Origin: Marsupella aquatica
Lineage: Eukaryota > Marchantiophyta
Assembly: GCA_973895155.1 (NCBI GenBank)
Contig: OZ316891.1
Location: 25,482,001 to 25,546,000 of the forward strand
Reading direction: 5' to 3'
Length of the DNA: 64,000 nucleotides
A program made the translations under genes and the position numbers. Below the pieces are notes generated by a model that saw only the letters and a list, made by a program, of their open reading frames with translations, was not told the origin of the DNA and searched no databases. The stretch's first letter is position 1. Each line of letters opens with the position of its first letter. Positions 41,883-54,608 of this stretch are shown here, in pieces.

Positions 41883-44800
41883 AACTGTTGCTTTTGTTCA
41901 GATGTCTTGTGTTCACGTCCTCCAACGTCCTTTGATCAGCAAGGTCAGCAGGAGCTGTAATTGCCTCAGTCTCCAACAACAACCAGAAGAGAGACTAATC
42001 AGTTCCCACTCACTGTGTCATTCCCTTGGTTCCAACTAGAGGTCATAGTATAAACATAGCATGAAACACTCCTAATGAACAATGTTGCAAACTACAATAT
42101 CCAGAAAGACTGAAAGTCTCACCCTGCAGTGAGCAACAGAGAGGTAGTTCACTGCTAGCAAGAGTGAACTGAGCAGGAGTGTAGGCAGACTGGCATTCAG
42201 TTGGCACAACTATATTGTGCATCAGCACAAAAGCTCTTATAAACATGATATGCATGAAACTCGTCGATAAAATAGAAGGAAACTAAAGAGTGGATGCAAA
42301 ACAAAGTAAATTACAGCACAGGTTGGCACAGGAAGTGGCCCGCAACACTCAGTCAAACTTCATAACCAAAGTACAGACTGTGATCACAATAAGGAGCTTC
42401 CTAAAAAAGAGGCCACCAAAAGGGGGTGGCAAAAAGGTCACTTGACAAAATGAAGATGGGAATGAAAAAACTGCCTCCAAGCTCAATACATGTGACCAAA
42501 TATATATTCAAAGAGGATCCCCAACAGAGCAGAAGACAGTATGATCCCAATTACTATGTTCTATCCATAACTACACGATCTGAAAAATGTTATGAGCAGA
42601 CATGAAGAAGCCAGCAAAACAGAGGAAACAGAGCAAAACAGAGCATGGATCGAGAAAATGAACAACATCTAGTTCTTACGCAAGAAACTCAGTGACAGCA
42701 AACAAATTCACTAGCCCCAGGAAGTGAAAAGCAAATGAGTACCAAGCCAACCAACTAAGACTGACTATGAAATGCAAGTGACATCATTTCAACCAAAAAA
42801 TACAATAAAGCACTTAGGCAACATTAATATAGAAGTGTAGTGGAATTATATCATGCGACAGATAGTACTTGGTTCTACCTGAGGTGTACAGGCATACTGC
42901 CCTCAGGTAGAATGTGTATGCAGTTAGATACACATGAGGATCCCCAATAAAGCACACAACAATATGATCTGAATTCCCAATTACTCTGTTCTGTCCATAC
43001 CTATGTTCATCAAAAAATGTTATGAGCAGACATTGAGAAGCTAGCAAAACAGAGGAGCCAATCGAAGCCAAAATACTACATTCAAATACAAGCTCACAAA
43101 TAGGACTGAATTAGAACTCTTGCCTTTTTGCACTCCACCTGCACCAAAATGAAGTCTTAATACCAGGGACACGAAGAACACAAAACAAATGCCGGAGCAC
43201 ATTCAAAGACAAAGTGATTCATGAATAGCACATTCAAAGACAGAGCGGAAAGAATTGAAAAAACCTGAGTGAAACAATTGTTCACACATGCACGGGACAT
43301 TGGAGGTTGAATACAGCAGTCACCGCCAAGAATGTATGCATGAAACAGACATGAAGATATTGAATATGTATATGCATTCCAGACTTTCATGCCAGACAGT
43401 GGCGAAAGTTAAAATGAACTAGTTTTGACTTTATGACTCTCAGAATGAAAATATTTTATTTCAGAATTATATTCTATTTCAGAATTGGTTCAACTCTGTG
43501 GATTGTGAACTGTCCCACTTGGAATTCAACTATTTGGGCTATCTAAGAATGCAGTTCAAAGGACATACAGTGCAAGACAGTTAGAGATCATGTCTTCATT
43601 CCGACGTCCAATTGGACATTTTATGTCACAAACTGCGCAAGCAATGAAGTCCATGGAATTCTCTCAAAAATGCAGCTTTTGTTGTTGGTAAAAGCAACTA
43701 CGAGTTTCCTATTGAGTGCCCCCGACGCACAATACTACCAGAGGCCCACTTTAGACTGCGATGGCTGTCATTACTTATTGGGAACTTGGATGCATATATA
43801 TTGAAGTGCTTTGCAGAGTGTTTCGACCACACAAAACCTAACATCAATCTCAACATTCAGTCCCGTCTCAGAATTGATTTAGAGGAGGCTTAGCATTCAG
43901 TACAATGTCAACAATCAGTCTTGTCTTCACATTCAACATCCGATTGCAAGGGGCTTCGATGAAAGCACAAGATAGAGCTATACAAGAAGAGATAGAGGAA
44001 GGCACCTGTGTGTTCGGGGAAAATGTGAAGCTCCAAAGACCACCCTAAACTCTCCAAGATGTAGGGTCAATGTAGGTTGCAGGTAGAAGCTCACAAGCCA
44101 AATATTGGGCAAATGTGGGCTCCAACTGTACTGTAGTGTGTCGTGGCTTTGCTCTTGCCTCCTATAGCTTAGAATGGGCCGGGGTTACCAAACAACTGTT
44201 ATTCTATTGAAATTGGCTACCAAGAACTCTTGTCTTTCTGCACTCAAACAACACCAAAATGAAGTCTTAGTACTAGTGAGACCAAGAACACAAAAGGAAG
44301 GGGCACATTCAAAGACAAAGTGATTCATACCACATTCAAAGACAAAGCGGAAAGAATTGGAAAAACCAGAGTGAAAGAATTGCGAATGAATATCTGTTCA
44401 CACTGTATGCACGGGATCTTACATTTAGGGTGACTCTATTTGCAAAAGCCATAAAACAGAGAAATAGAGAAACAGAGACCAGAAAACAGAGAAACAAATT
44501 AAGCATGCATCGCTAAAACGTAAAAACTTCATAGTGTATCATTTCTCTAAACAAAGGGCCACATACTCTGGTCTCTACAGAGAAAGCAAATCCACCTACG
44601 ATGAGAAGATTGGTACAGAACAGGAGAGAAAAGGGAGACCAGAACAAATATTTAAAATCAGAACAAGAAGACTGGCAATTTAAGGAACCCCAGGGAGCCT
44701 ATTGCATTTGAATCACATACAGGACCCTAGCATACTCAAAGTGGGGCACTAGATACTGGGCAAACTCAAGGTAATGGTCAGAATGAAACCAGAAAGGTCT

Positions 44801-46015
44801 TGAAGTTGCCAGGTCCCGCCTTGTTCCTCTTGCACTTTGCAGAAAACAAGATGCAGAAAACTAACCTATAGCTCCAACCGGCTGTAGTTGACTGAGCTGC
44901 AGCAAGTTGTGAAGATAGGTCGTCCCCAGCGGCACCTTGTCCCTGCCTTTAGCTCGTCCTTCACTGCAAGTCTTTGAGCTGCTCAGCAAACACAGCAGCT
45001 CAGCACCACAGCTAATAGATGGCTAAATAATGGGATCATGTGCAAAGGGAAATGAGCCATGAAGCAAAGGGAAGCGATCAGTTCCGGCACCCAACAGCTG
45101 AAATGACCTCACTGACAGTTGGCATCTATGCAGATAGATCGAGGTCTTGTCACTAAGTTAGACACAATTTATGGTGAGAGTGTGAGTGTGAGTGTGAGGT
45201 TCCAGAGAAGGCTAAAGGACCTCTGCAATGCAAAATGTGGTGCGAATGGAGCCGCGAGGTGAACAATAAGTTGGTGATAAAACCGGGCAGCATACATAAC
45301 ACCAGACCAAAGACACAAATGACCAAACCGAAAGACGCTTTCACCAACAATGCATATTCAGGACATGAGTGAATGGAAAGAAGCAAGAGAGATATAGGGA
45401 TTACAAAAAAAGACTAGGCCCTCGTCTGTCCAGACTTCTGTAGGACTCCACTAACTCCATTGTCCTTCTCAGATCCCCAAGAAGTCCATGAAGCAACGAA
45501 GAACCTGGGCAATGTGACTTAAGGACAGTAGCAACAGTACATACACATAAGAATGAAAGGCTGGTTTGGGGTAGCACAAGCAAGAAATGCGACCCCCTTT
45601 CACTCACCGTCCCACGACCAATGATAACGGATGAAAACTGAACCTGAAATCTAGGTCATGCATTTGACCTGAAAGTGGTCAGCTCCAAGGCTACCTACCT
45701 ACCCCTTCATTGCTCCGCAGCTGAGCTCAATGAAGTATAGAAAGTGGGTGAGGATCCCGTCCTAGTTCAGCTCCTGTGCCCTCATGGCATTTGAAACAAA
45801 AAGAGCCTAAACCAACGCAGAACCTCAGTAGGATGAACGACTCCCCGACAGAGACTAGTCCCTTCTCTCCGGCAGCTCACAAATCCACAATTGCAATGGT
45901 TCTGCTCAGTCAGCCAAGAACACCCTAAAATCTACGAAAACAACGGGCGACAGAGGAGTTTGTAAGTGATTCTCACTTGAAATTCCGCCAGCTGAATCTT
46001 CCTTGTTAGAAGGTT
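41883..46015. other. Gene-poor stretch with two internal duplications
   Basis: About 4.1 kb. Segments near 42,500-42,640 and 42,935-43,060 are diverged copies (GAGGATCCCCAA...TTATGAGCAGACAT...AGCAAAACAGAGG). Segments near 43,130-43,300 and 44,225-44,420 are also copies (TTCAAAGACAAAGTGATTCAT...GCGGAAAGAATTG). ORFs are short and unsupported. It lies inside the presumed CACTA element between the Cys-rich gene and the terminus at 47,497. Confidence 0.5.
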
Positions 46016-46576
46016 TGCTAACTCCGCAGAATGACTCCCGGATGTTAGAGCAACGTAAGTGGCAGAGCTCACTCCCTCTGAATGTCTCTACTCATTGAAG
46101 AGTAGAGCTCCTCCCACCTTCGACCTCCCCAACTCCCCAAAGGTCAGTGGCATTTGCATAGTCACCTCCTTCGCGCACCGCAATTGACCAAGAATCCCTC
46201 CTCCTAAAGCGCACAATGTTATGCCCAAGCGCGATCAGGTGGCAGAGTCAACAACAAATTGAGAAAGAGTAACTCGGGAGCGAAGTGATTCAGAGCAGGT
46301 GGCTCTTGCTAACTCCGCAAAATGACTAGTAGATGATTAGGGCAGCGTAAGGGCAGAGCTCACTCCATCTGAATGTCTCTACTCATCATTGAGTAGAGCT
46401 TGTCCCACCTTCAACCTCCCCAACTCCCCAAAGGTCAGTGGCATCTGCGCAAACGAAGCGGGAGCACACCGCAATCGCTTCAATTCCCTCCTCCTAAAGC
46501 GCAAAATGTGATGCCCGAGCGCGATCAGGTGGCAGAATTGACAGCAGCAAAGTCTTTGAGCAGGTGGCTCTTGCTT
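46016..46576. repeat. Tandem duplication with CTCTACTC...GAGTAGAG hairpins
   Basis: Two units (46,016-46,308 and 46,309-46,576) both start AACTCCGCA(G/A)AATGACT and end GAGCAGGTGGCTCTTGCT. Each holds an 8-bp-stem inverted repeat, CTCTACTCATTGAAGAGTAGAG-like, and GAGCTC. They stand about 1-1.5 kb from the CACTA terminus, where transposase-binding repeats are expected. Confidence 0.75.
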
Positions 46577-47484
46577 TTCCCTCGCAAAAACTAGCAGTCG
46601 ACACTAAACTGCACACCAGCAGTCACTCCTTGGATCCCTTCTCGTTGATTGGCATTTTTACCCTAACGAAAGTTCACACATGTTAGACGTCACTTAACAC
46701 TTAGCACAAAACGGTCAGTAAGACCTAGTAAGTGTGCATGAGATTTTGTTTGTGGCCCTTTTAGTTTGGTGATTTGGGTATTGGTTATAAAAACACCCAA
46801 TGTCACCGGGAGTAAGACAACACCCACCCTTATACAAGAATGCCTAAATTTGATTAAACCTTACAATACCCATTTGGTCACAATTAATTAAATAATGAGA
46901 CCACATATTTAGCGAGCAGGCCTAGGTAGCATAGGGTACTTTAGGGCCGGGCCCTCCATTGTGTGGCTGTTTGGCCTATAGGGTATAGGCCAGGAATACA
47001 GATCGACAGGTTGGAGTTTAGCTCCCAATTGTTCACTTCAAGGTTTAATTAGTTAATTAGGTCGGGCCCGGGTTACACCGTACGTCCATACCGTGCACCA
47101 TAATATGTGTTGGCTATATAGTAATGGACCAAACTCATCCTTATCCTTATTACATAAATGAACATACTAATAGGGATAAAAGAAGGTAAGTATGACCCCA
47201 AATTATGCCAAATCCAAATGGTAACATGACACATATTAGGTGCACAATATGTAATGGTCAATTTAGTGACTAAAATGGCTTGCCTTCCTTCCCACCCTTC
47301 CTAATTGGTCATAGGAATAAGACAGCGACCAAAAAGTGAATAGTTGTATATGTTTTGGTGTCTTATGTTGACTTAAGAATGACTAAGAAGTCGTATATAG
47401 TCACATAAATATGACTGAAGTGTGGGCTGCGCACAATGGTGGTCAAGCCTGTCATAAGTGGTTGGGTCACAAAACACCCTGGTT
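46577..47484. other. Subterminal CACTA sequence, no gene
   Basis: AT-rich sequence with no supported ORF, leading to the terminal repeat. Confidence 0.35.
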
Positions 47485-47497
47485 TCTACTAGTGCTG
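47484..47497. mobile_element. CACTA right terminus
   Basis: GGTTTCTACTAGTG is the inverted form of CACTAGTAGAAACC, close to the terminus at 34,760 (CACTAGAAGAAAACC). It faces left, so the element it closes includes the minus-strand gene cluster and TNP2. The flank CTG (47,498-47,500) would be the TSD. The left end is not in the window or is lost. Confidence 0.6.
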
Positions 47498-47551
47498 CCA
47501 ATCCTCATACATAATCGTCTCGCCGCTCCATCCCAGGTTATCAGTTTCAGA

Positions 47552-47556
47552 GAGTG
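47552..47556. repeat. Target-site duplication GAGTG, left copy
   Basis: It directly precedes TGTGGTGC and is identical to 52,273-52,277. Confidence 0.85.
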
Positions 47557-50500
47557 TGTGGTGCTCCCCATGGCTCCCCAAACCCAAGAAACCCCCCCAC
47601 ACAAGCCGATTCCCGCAGGTTTCGTGCTTGGCGAGGCTGTTTCCGCAGCTTAGCGGCATGGGATGCTGCTAACCTCCTACTACTACTATTAACATTTTAC
47701 ACACATATACTGGACAGATCCTTCATCGGGTCATGAGCTACGCAGTTGGCCTAATCTAGACCTTCTCTTGTCTTTCCCTCCTGTTGGTTAGGTATAATTG
47801 GATTCCGCCGTCGGAATGATCCCCAATTGGTTTGGTTAAGCCGCTAAGACCTCTCTCAGCTCGACACATCCAACTCTCACTCCCTTGCTTACTTCCCTTC
47901 TACTTGTTGATGTGGGCACTCTTCACACAAGTTAATGCGACACACAAGTAGCAAAATGACTCCTTCTGACTGAGTTATAGCATGCACTTGCAATACAAAC
48001 AGTACATCTCATACACAAGCTCTGCGAACTAAGCCGTGAGGCCAACTCTATTCAGTTCTTAGGTATGAGGAAACATGAATATACACAAGGGTCACTGTAT
48101 AACTAACCAAGAGCTTCTCTTACTACTTGATCCCAGCCCTGCTGGTGCAACTAAAAACTTGCTAAAGAAGAGGCCCTGAACTCCCCGCAGCCCAGGTACT
48201 TATCCTGGTCGCGAATCCGCCTGATTCCTTGCAGCGTAAGCCTAATCTACCTACTGTAATCTACTTGACTCTAATCTACCTATGTACAGCAAGGCAGGAG
48301 CACAAGTGTTGCCCTCACCCGTGGATCCAAAATCCCACTAATCTAAGCGTCAGGGCCGTCTCCTGGTCCTGATCCTAAGTCTAAACTTGGAGATCAGCGC
48401 CCGCCCTGCCCACTCACGCCTCCTACCTCCATGTCCGCCTTCCCTAAAAGGGACGGCGCCCTTACACCATCACGACACCGGTGGCTGGTCCTCACTGGAC
48501 GCCCCCAACACTTCCTCCGCAGCCACTGCCGTTGGTCCATCCTCTAACAGATTACCTGCCCTTGACCAAGTCAACTCTTCATCGGCCTGATTGGGTCCAC
48601 CCTCGGCTTCAGCCTTAGCCTCGGTCACGGCCTCCGATACGGCTACGGCCTCCACGACATGTTCTAGTGGAGGATCCGGTACCTCGGCATCATTACTGGT
48701 TCTCCCGGCCTCGGCCTTGCCATCTCCACTTCCTAGGACTGGTGGATCCACCGCCGTGCCGATGCCGGAGATTGGTGCCGGGTTTATCTTCTCGGTCACA
48801 ACCGCTTGAGAAGCCGTATAACTCCCAGACCTAGAAGGTTTCCGCTTCTTCTTCTTCCCTATTTTGACAGCCGGTTCCTTCCCCTTGCCACTTACATTCG
48901 GCACCGGGGTGAGTGTTTTGGCTTGTCCTGCAGCCAATACTACCCCTAATAACTGGGTTCCCCCAATTGGAGTTGGACCTGATGAAGCCAAGCATTTAAA
49001 TACTGCGGCTTGTGTCTTCAGCTGCTCCATTTGGTTGTCGGTCCTCCGCTGTAGGTTCTCCATCTTCCTTGTGATTTCCTCCAACTCCTCCTGGGTCTCG
49101 TCCAGGTCCTTGCGCGCCTCCTCCAGCTCCTTATTGGCTTCCTCCAATTCTTTCTTTAAGGTAGCCCTCTCCTCCTGGGTTGCTCTTAGCTCCTTGTCGA
49201 GCTCTGCTACAACCACAGACTCCATCTTATTCATCTTGGCATAAGTCTGGTCGAGCTGGTTGTCCTTTTCACGTAGGTTAGCCTTGAAGCTGGCCGTTAG
49301 GGACGCAAGCTCCTGCTGCAGTGCAATAATCCCTTGATAGGATTTCCCTAACTCTGCTTCCTTCTGCTCAAGGGCTCTGTGGATATCTTTGAGCTCTCCT
49401 TTCAACGCCCTCTCCCTTCTCTGGTTCTCCGCCATTGCCCGATTGTTGGTTGCTAAGTGGGCCTCCTCTGCATCCCTTAGCTCTCGCTTCCATTTCTCTC
49501 TTTCTTTGACTGCGCCGGCCAACTCTCCTTGGGTCCGAGTCAGTTTATCCTTGATAATCTGATTGTCAGACTGAGCGGTATCCAACTGCCCCTGCATGAT
49601 GTTTAGCTCATGCCGCTTAATCCGTAGCTCATCTTGGGCTTTCTTGGCCACCTGTAGGACTTCCACCTTGGCTTCCTTCTCCCTAAGCCGCCGGATGACC
49701 TCGTCCTTCTTGCTTCTCTCCAAAGCCACCGCTTCTTCTAATCGGTGCTTTTCCAACATCTCCCTCTGGAAAAAGGGTCCCTGCTCCAACTCCTCCCCAA
49801 AGATACTGAGCGCCAGGTCCCCACACATCTCCCCATACTCCATGGCTCTATCCTTAGCATAGGTGGAGTAACTAGAAGTCATCGGTATCAACCACTGCGG
49901 CCTCTGCTCCCAAGCCGCCTTGCGGATTTCTTCTATGGTGGCAAGAGGGTTGCTTCTTTTTTCGGCAAGCCGCCTGATGTCCTCCGGCCAATCTCCTCCT
50001 GGTAAATCCTTCTCCCTAGCCAGGGCTGCTTTCTCTTCCTCCCTAAGTTGCTCCTGAAATTCTTGTGCCGTCTGCTTTATGCCGTCAAAGCTCGGGGGAG
50101 CAATCTCTGGTGGGGGAGACTTGGGGCTACTCTGTTGGGTGGGGTCCCCTCGAACTACTCTTGGAAGCGTGGGGATAAATCGGCCACAGGTCCTTACTCC
50201 TGGAACATGATGATCCGACCCATAGCCGGAGTTATCATTGCTGTAGTCCTCCACCTCCTCCTCCACTACTTGGACTCCCGGCTTCTCCCTTTGTTCCCCT
50301 GGTCCAATCGTGAAAATGGCCTCTGGTTCCTCTGGTTTCCAGGCTGTCGTCTCCCTTTGCTCTCTGCGGGAAGGAGCCTTAGGCTGCTCTGCCTCTAATT
50401 TGGGGCTTGAGGCTCCCACATACATTCGCACTCCCGGCTTGTGTTTTGGCCTCCTGATCTCCTTGGCTCCGGTAAAGGGGTCTTCCCTTCTGAGTCGGCT

Positions 50501-52272
50501 TAGGCCGACCTCTGGGGGAGCATACTGTATCGGTGCCGTTGCCGTTGCCGAAACCATTCTCTTTTCCTTCTCCAGCAATTTCAGCAGATTTTGCATGCTT
50601 GGTTGCTGCATCGGCAAGTCTTATTTCCTTGTCCGAAACACCTGCTCGATCATTGGATTGTCGGGCTGGTTGGGCTTCTCTGGTGCTGGCCCCTGCTCTT
50701 CCTCTTCCTCCGGTGCCCTTGCCAATAGGGAAAGTACTGGGGCAAAGATTTGACTTCTGGCATACCGGCACAACAGCGGCATGTGATAGCCAAGCCAGGA
50801 CACGCTTCCCACGCCGATCACCTGCTGTTCCTCCTTCAAGATCTTCTTCAGTTGGTTGAGGAGGTACCCGTTGTAATCCCGGCTTGGGTCTGGCCTTTCT
50901 ACCAGGTAGACCTGAGCCTTGCCGATCTCTGCCCTCGGCAAGTTACAATGCATGGTCACCCGCAAGAAATCGATCATCTCTCCGATGTGCGGGTTGGTGC
51001 AGGTGTTTTGGAAGAAGCCATTCTTCGTTGATGGTCCTGGGAACGACCGGAACTCCTTGTCAGGTAAGGTCTTCCTGGTATCAACCTTGGTCTTATTACC
51101 CATCGGCAAGCCAAACACCTTAGCAATCACCCGGGGAGTGAGATAGAAATCCTTCCCATACACCCTCGTGGAATTGGTCTCGGGTTTCCATGATCCCACG
51201 AATTCTAATAAGTCTGAGTCCAGCACCTCCGGCTTCAGCCATGGTAATCTTACGAAGGCTTCCAAGCCGGATCCGGCCATGAAGCCTTGGTACTTCTTGG
51301 TTTGCATAGCCGTAAAGCATGCATCCTCCTCCCGTGCAAAGTGTAATTGCACTTCCTCCGGTAGGGTCGCCGCCCAGCCTTTCCAGGTGTCATCGTTTGT
51401 TGGAATGGCCTTGATGGGATCGACCTCTTCCTCTTTGGCGTCTCCCCTTGTCCTGCTCTGCTGCTCTGCTGGCTTCCTAGGTACCGCCGACCTCGTTCTT
51501 TTTGCCGGGGTGGCCTCTTCGTTGTTGTTTCCTTTCCTCTTCATCTCGGCTGCCGTGGATGTTTCTCCTAGCAAGGTTGCCTTCATCCACCCCTCCGTGT
51601 TACCCTTCAACTCCCAGTGTAGGTCGTTGCAGCGATTGATGGCTTCTCGGATGCCGACAATTCTGTTTTCGCAAAATAGAAGGTCGTCAAGCTGATTGGT
51701 AGTAGGAGTCCACAAGAACTTGGCCTTGATAAGTTCTCCTCCTAAGAAAGCCATCTTCTGCAGTTCCCAGAGCTGAGCGAGCTCCTGCCATTCTCGAGTT
51801 GCTCTCTCCAATTCTTCATCCTCGTAAGTCCTGACGTACTCACCTGCCCGTTCGAACAGGCATCCCCAAAAATGTGCCGCTTGATTGACGTTGCTCATAC
51901 CCTCCTTGAGTCGATCGTTGGTATTTGTTCCCACCCCGAGTGCTTGCCTAAGCAGCTGACAACATTTGTCCTCCCGTAGTTGTCTGCCCAGTTTGTTCTT
52001 GCAAATGAGCCACTATTCCTTGGGAGCTGTCCTTACCCCTCTCCTCCTCTGGTCTTCCCTTGTTGGTCACCCCAAGCGGCCGACGCTTAGCGCGCCCTAA
52101 CCCTAATCGTGTTCTCTCCCCCGGCGTCCTTACTTCCGGCCTCGGCCCGGGTTCCATAGTCACCCTTAATTATTTATAGTTTCCTTGTTTTGTTCCTATA
52201 CTAAGGTGTTTCCAGGGTACACTCCTGCTTTACCATGTAAACCGGGCTAGTGATTCCTGGCTAGGCATCACA
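47557..52272 (-). mobile_element. 4,716-bp TG...CA element without LTRs, copy 2 (inverted)
   Basis: Same termini as copy 1: TGTGGTGCTCCCC on the low side and ...GGCATCACA on the high side, flanked by the 5-bp TSD GAGTG on both sides. It lies in the opposite orientation to copy 1, about 29 kb from it, and starts 60 bp beyond the CACTA terminus at 47,497. Sequence is closely similar along its whole length with scattered substitutions and small indels, so both copies are full-length insertions of one family. Confidence 0.85.
48470..51934 (-). pseudogene. Element ORF copy 2: Athila-ORF1-like plus coiled coil; one TAA
   Basis: A frame of about 1,155 codons from 51,934 to 48,470 has a single stop, TAA at 50,621-50,623. 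Copy 1 reads GAG there, and copy 2 reads through the TAG of copy 1. Blocks match copy 1: LEAFVRLPWLKPEV, RVYGKDFYLTPRVIAKVFGLP, the NDNSGYGSDHHVPGVRTCGRF linker, FGEELEQGPFFQREM, a coiled coil of about 270 residues, then a basic KKKKRKPSRSG patch and an Ala/Glu-rich tail. The product looks like a large structural or DNA-associated protein. The basic patch could be a nuclear-import signal. Two copies with different single stops argue for a functional ancestor in the recent past. Confidence 0.7.
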
Positions 52273-52277
52273 GAGTG
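52273..52277. repeat. Target-site duplication GAGTG, right copy
   Basis: It directly follows ...GGCATCACA and is identical to 47,552-47,556. Confidence 0.85.
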
Positions 52278-53452
52278 GCATCTAATAGTCCCCACGCTGT
52301 CTATGAATAAGCCACAATTGTCCAGGACGTCCCATTGTCCCGCGTCTCTTCTGATCCCCCTTCAGCTCATATGCCTCCCCTCACACCTCCGTAAGCGATT
52401 ACCTTCCATCAACTCCCCACGACTCCTCCACTCCAGAAGAGACCATTTTTGGTCACTTCAACCAGCCAGCGCCTCCAAATAAGGAAAATTGACCCTCCCT
52501 ATCCCATCTACCTTCAGTCCGCATATGCTCCGATCTCCTCATAACCCATCCTGGCCCTTTCACTCCTCACTTTTCCGCCAATCTCGGTAATAGCCGAGCA
52601 TAGAATCAAATCCACCCAACTCACACAGATAATCCACCAATGTGTAACAGTTAAGACTCTCCTTCACCATCTCTCGTAGCAGAGGAAAAATTCTCCATCG
52701 AGCTCACTGCCTCCGTTCCCACCCCGCCCGTGTCTATGTACACATAGTGCGACGCCCTTCTCCTACACCCTAAACCACCCTAAAACCTTCTAAAATCTCC
52801 TGTGCCGTCCCAAATGTGGAGATGTCGAGAGTGAGCAAGAGTGGGTTCATTCACAAGCAGTGTCTCTTGCGTATCAAATCCTTCCTCCTCGGGAAGCAAA
52901 GACCACACTCGATCTAAGTGTGGAGGATTCCAAGCTCTCAAGAGAGAGCACAAGTCAGCGCCTTTCTTCCAGCCAAAGTTTCATCGCCTCACAACCACGA
53001 TCCAAACAGTGCAACTTTAAGTTCCATTGAATAGCAATGTTTATTACATATACAGAACTGAAATGCTCACCAAGGCTCTCAACCAAGAACTATATATATA
53101 TATATATATATATTCAACATTGCTATGCATTAACAACATTATCCTCCTCTGCAGGTGAGCTCACCTCTTCAAAATAAGCACCAAGCAAATCTACCTGTTC
53201 TTTCAAGTGGCAGCTGAACAAGACTGTTGCCAATTGTCTATGCATATTGACCCCTCGCTCTAAAGCTCCAACATCAGAGCTATTCAAACTGTGTAAATAG
53301 TTTAATTACAAAGTGAGGATCAGGAGTTGATGCTTGTTTTATAAGCTCATCAATGTCGATGCGTGCTCAGTTTACCTCAGATCTTCCGTAGTCCATAATC
53401 TTCAGAGTGCCTGCTTGCTGCAAATTCCCGAAGCTTCTAATCTGCTGCACCT
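52278..53452. other. Spacer with TA microsatellite
   Basis: C-rich low-similarity sequence to about 53,000 without a supported ORF, then a (TA)n run at 53,091-53,112. The 3' flank of the PIF/Harbinger gene follows. Confidence 0.4.
53091..53112. repeat. (TA)n microsatellite
   Basis: About eleven TA units. Confidence 0.9.
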
Positions 53453-54410
53453 TTAGCCATTTCTTGGCTTCTTTGACCATCTGGTCATCAAATCTTTGTG
53501 GGCCACACAAAGATTGTGCAAGCAAATACATGCAGAAACAATGATCGAGACATGTTCTATGCGCATCTCAATTCTCCTCAATAAAATCCGCCATCTCCCT
53601 TTCAAAATTCCAAATGCTCGTTCGACACACATCCTGGTGCTGCTCTGAATGAAATTCCAATGGGCCTTATATGGTTGGAGTTGCTCTGTGGTCCCCTTGA
53701 AAGGAACCCAGTTCCACTGTCTGAATGGATATTAAGAAGCATCTCCAATGATTTTATAAGGAGCAAAACTCCCCTTCATGATAGCTCTACCAAAATCAGA
53801 ATGAATAATCATGGTGTAATTGTGCAAGGAGCCTGCCCACCCAAAATCCCAATCCCAGAATGATGTATTCACATCAACAATTCCTTGGAGAAGTACAGAA
53901 TAGAATCCCTTCCGATTATAATAAGGTGCTGGGTCCCATGGTGCTGGAGGTGTAATGATAGGGATATGGGACCCATCTATGGCTCCCATAATGTATGGTA
54001 TACCATGCTTCGCTTCAAATTTATTGGCTAAGGTTTTTAGAGTAGCTAGAGTCCACTTTTTGACCACCAGTGGACGGATGATCTTCACGACAACCTCACA
54101 AAAGTCACGGACAACAATGGATGCCAAGCCTTCAGACATCCCAAACATATCAGCACATGCTAGCAAATAATTGCCAATGCCAAGTCAGTTAAGGGATAAT
54201 GCAACCCTGGTTTCCAATGGAATCCCACCCCCATTTTTACTTTTCTGCAAGGCAGGTGCTAAAAGGGAACATAGGTAATAGAATGTGGGCTGACTTACCC
54301 TTACCCTTCGTCTGAACTCATACTCAGAATGGGCTCGTAACAGAATTTTGTCTACAAAAGGAGAGGAGCGTTCAAATCTCCACACACACCTCTGTTTCCT
54401 CCAGATCCAT
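53453..54410 (-). pseudogene. PIF/Harbinger transposase, two in-frame stops
   Basis: One frame runs from about 54,410 (WRFERSSPFVDKILL...) to a TAA at 53,453, interrupted by TAA at 54,185-54,187 and 53,732-53,734. The first 65 residues are the HTH-like N part (EFRRRVRVSQPTFYYLCSLL). The DDE_Tnp_4 core shows PYIMGAIDGSHIPI (first Asp), YYNRKGFYSVLLQGIVD with FWDWDFGWAGSLHN (second Asp), and, after the last stop, STRMCVERAFGILKGRWRIL with the catalytic Glu, then IIVSACICLHNLC. Harbinger transposases act with a Myb-like partner, which is not present here. Length is near normal (about 320 codons). Likely dead. Confidence 0.8.
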
Positions 54411-54586
54411 CATCCCTATGCAAACATAAATTGGGAGAGCAAGAATTCTGAAAGCAATCTGAAAGACTGAATTCTGGACATGGCATTGGTAGCTAGCACT
54501 AGAGCAGCCTGATGCGTTTCATTGTTGTGGAGGGTATAGCGATGGAGACAGGAAACAGGAAAACAGGATTTTTTTTTCCTGTTTTT

Positions 54587-54601
54587 AAAATGCTGTTACC
54601 A
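54587..54601. repeat. LINE target-site duplication, left
   Basis: AAAATGCTGTTACCA, identical to 58,702-58,716. The undisturbed site in the other hAT-like copy reads without the LINE. Confidence 0.9.
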
Positions 54602-54608
54602 ATTCAGA

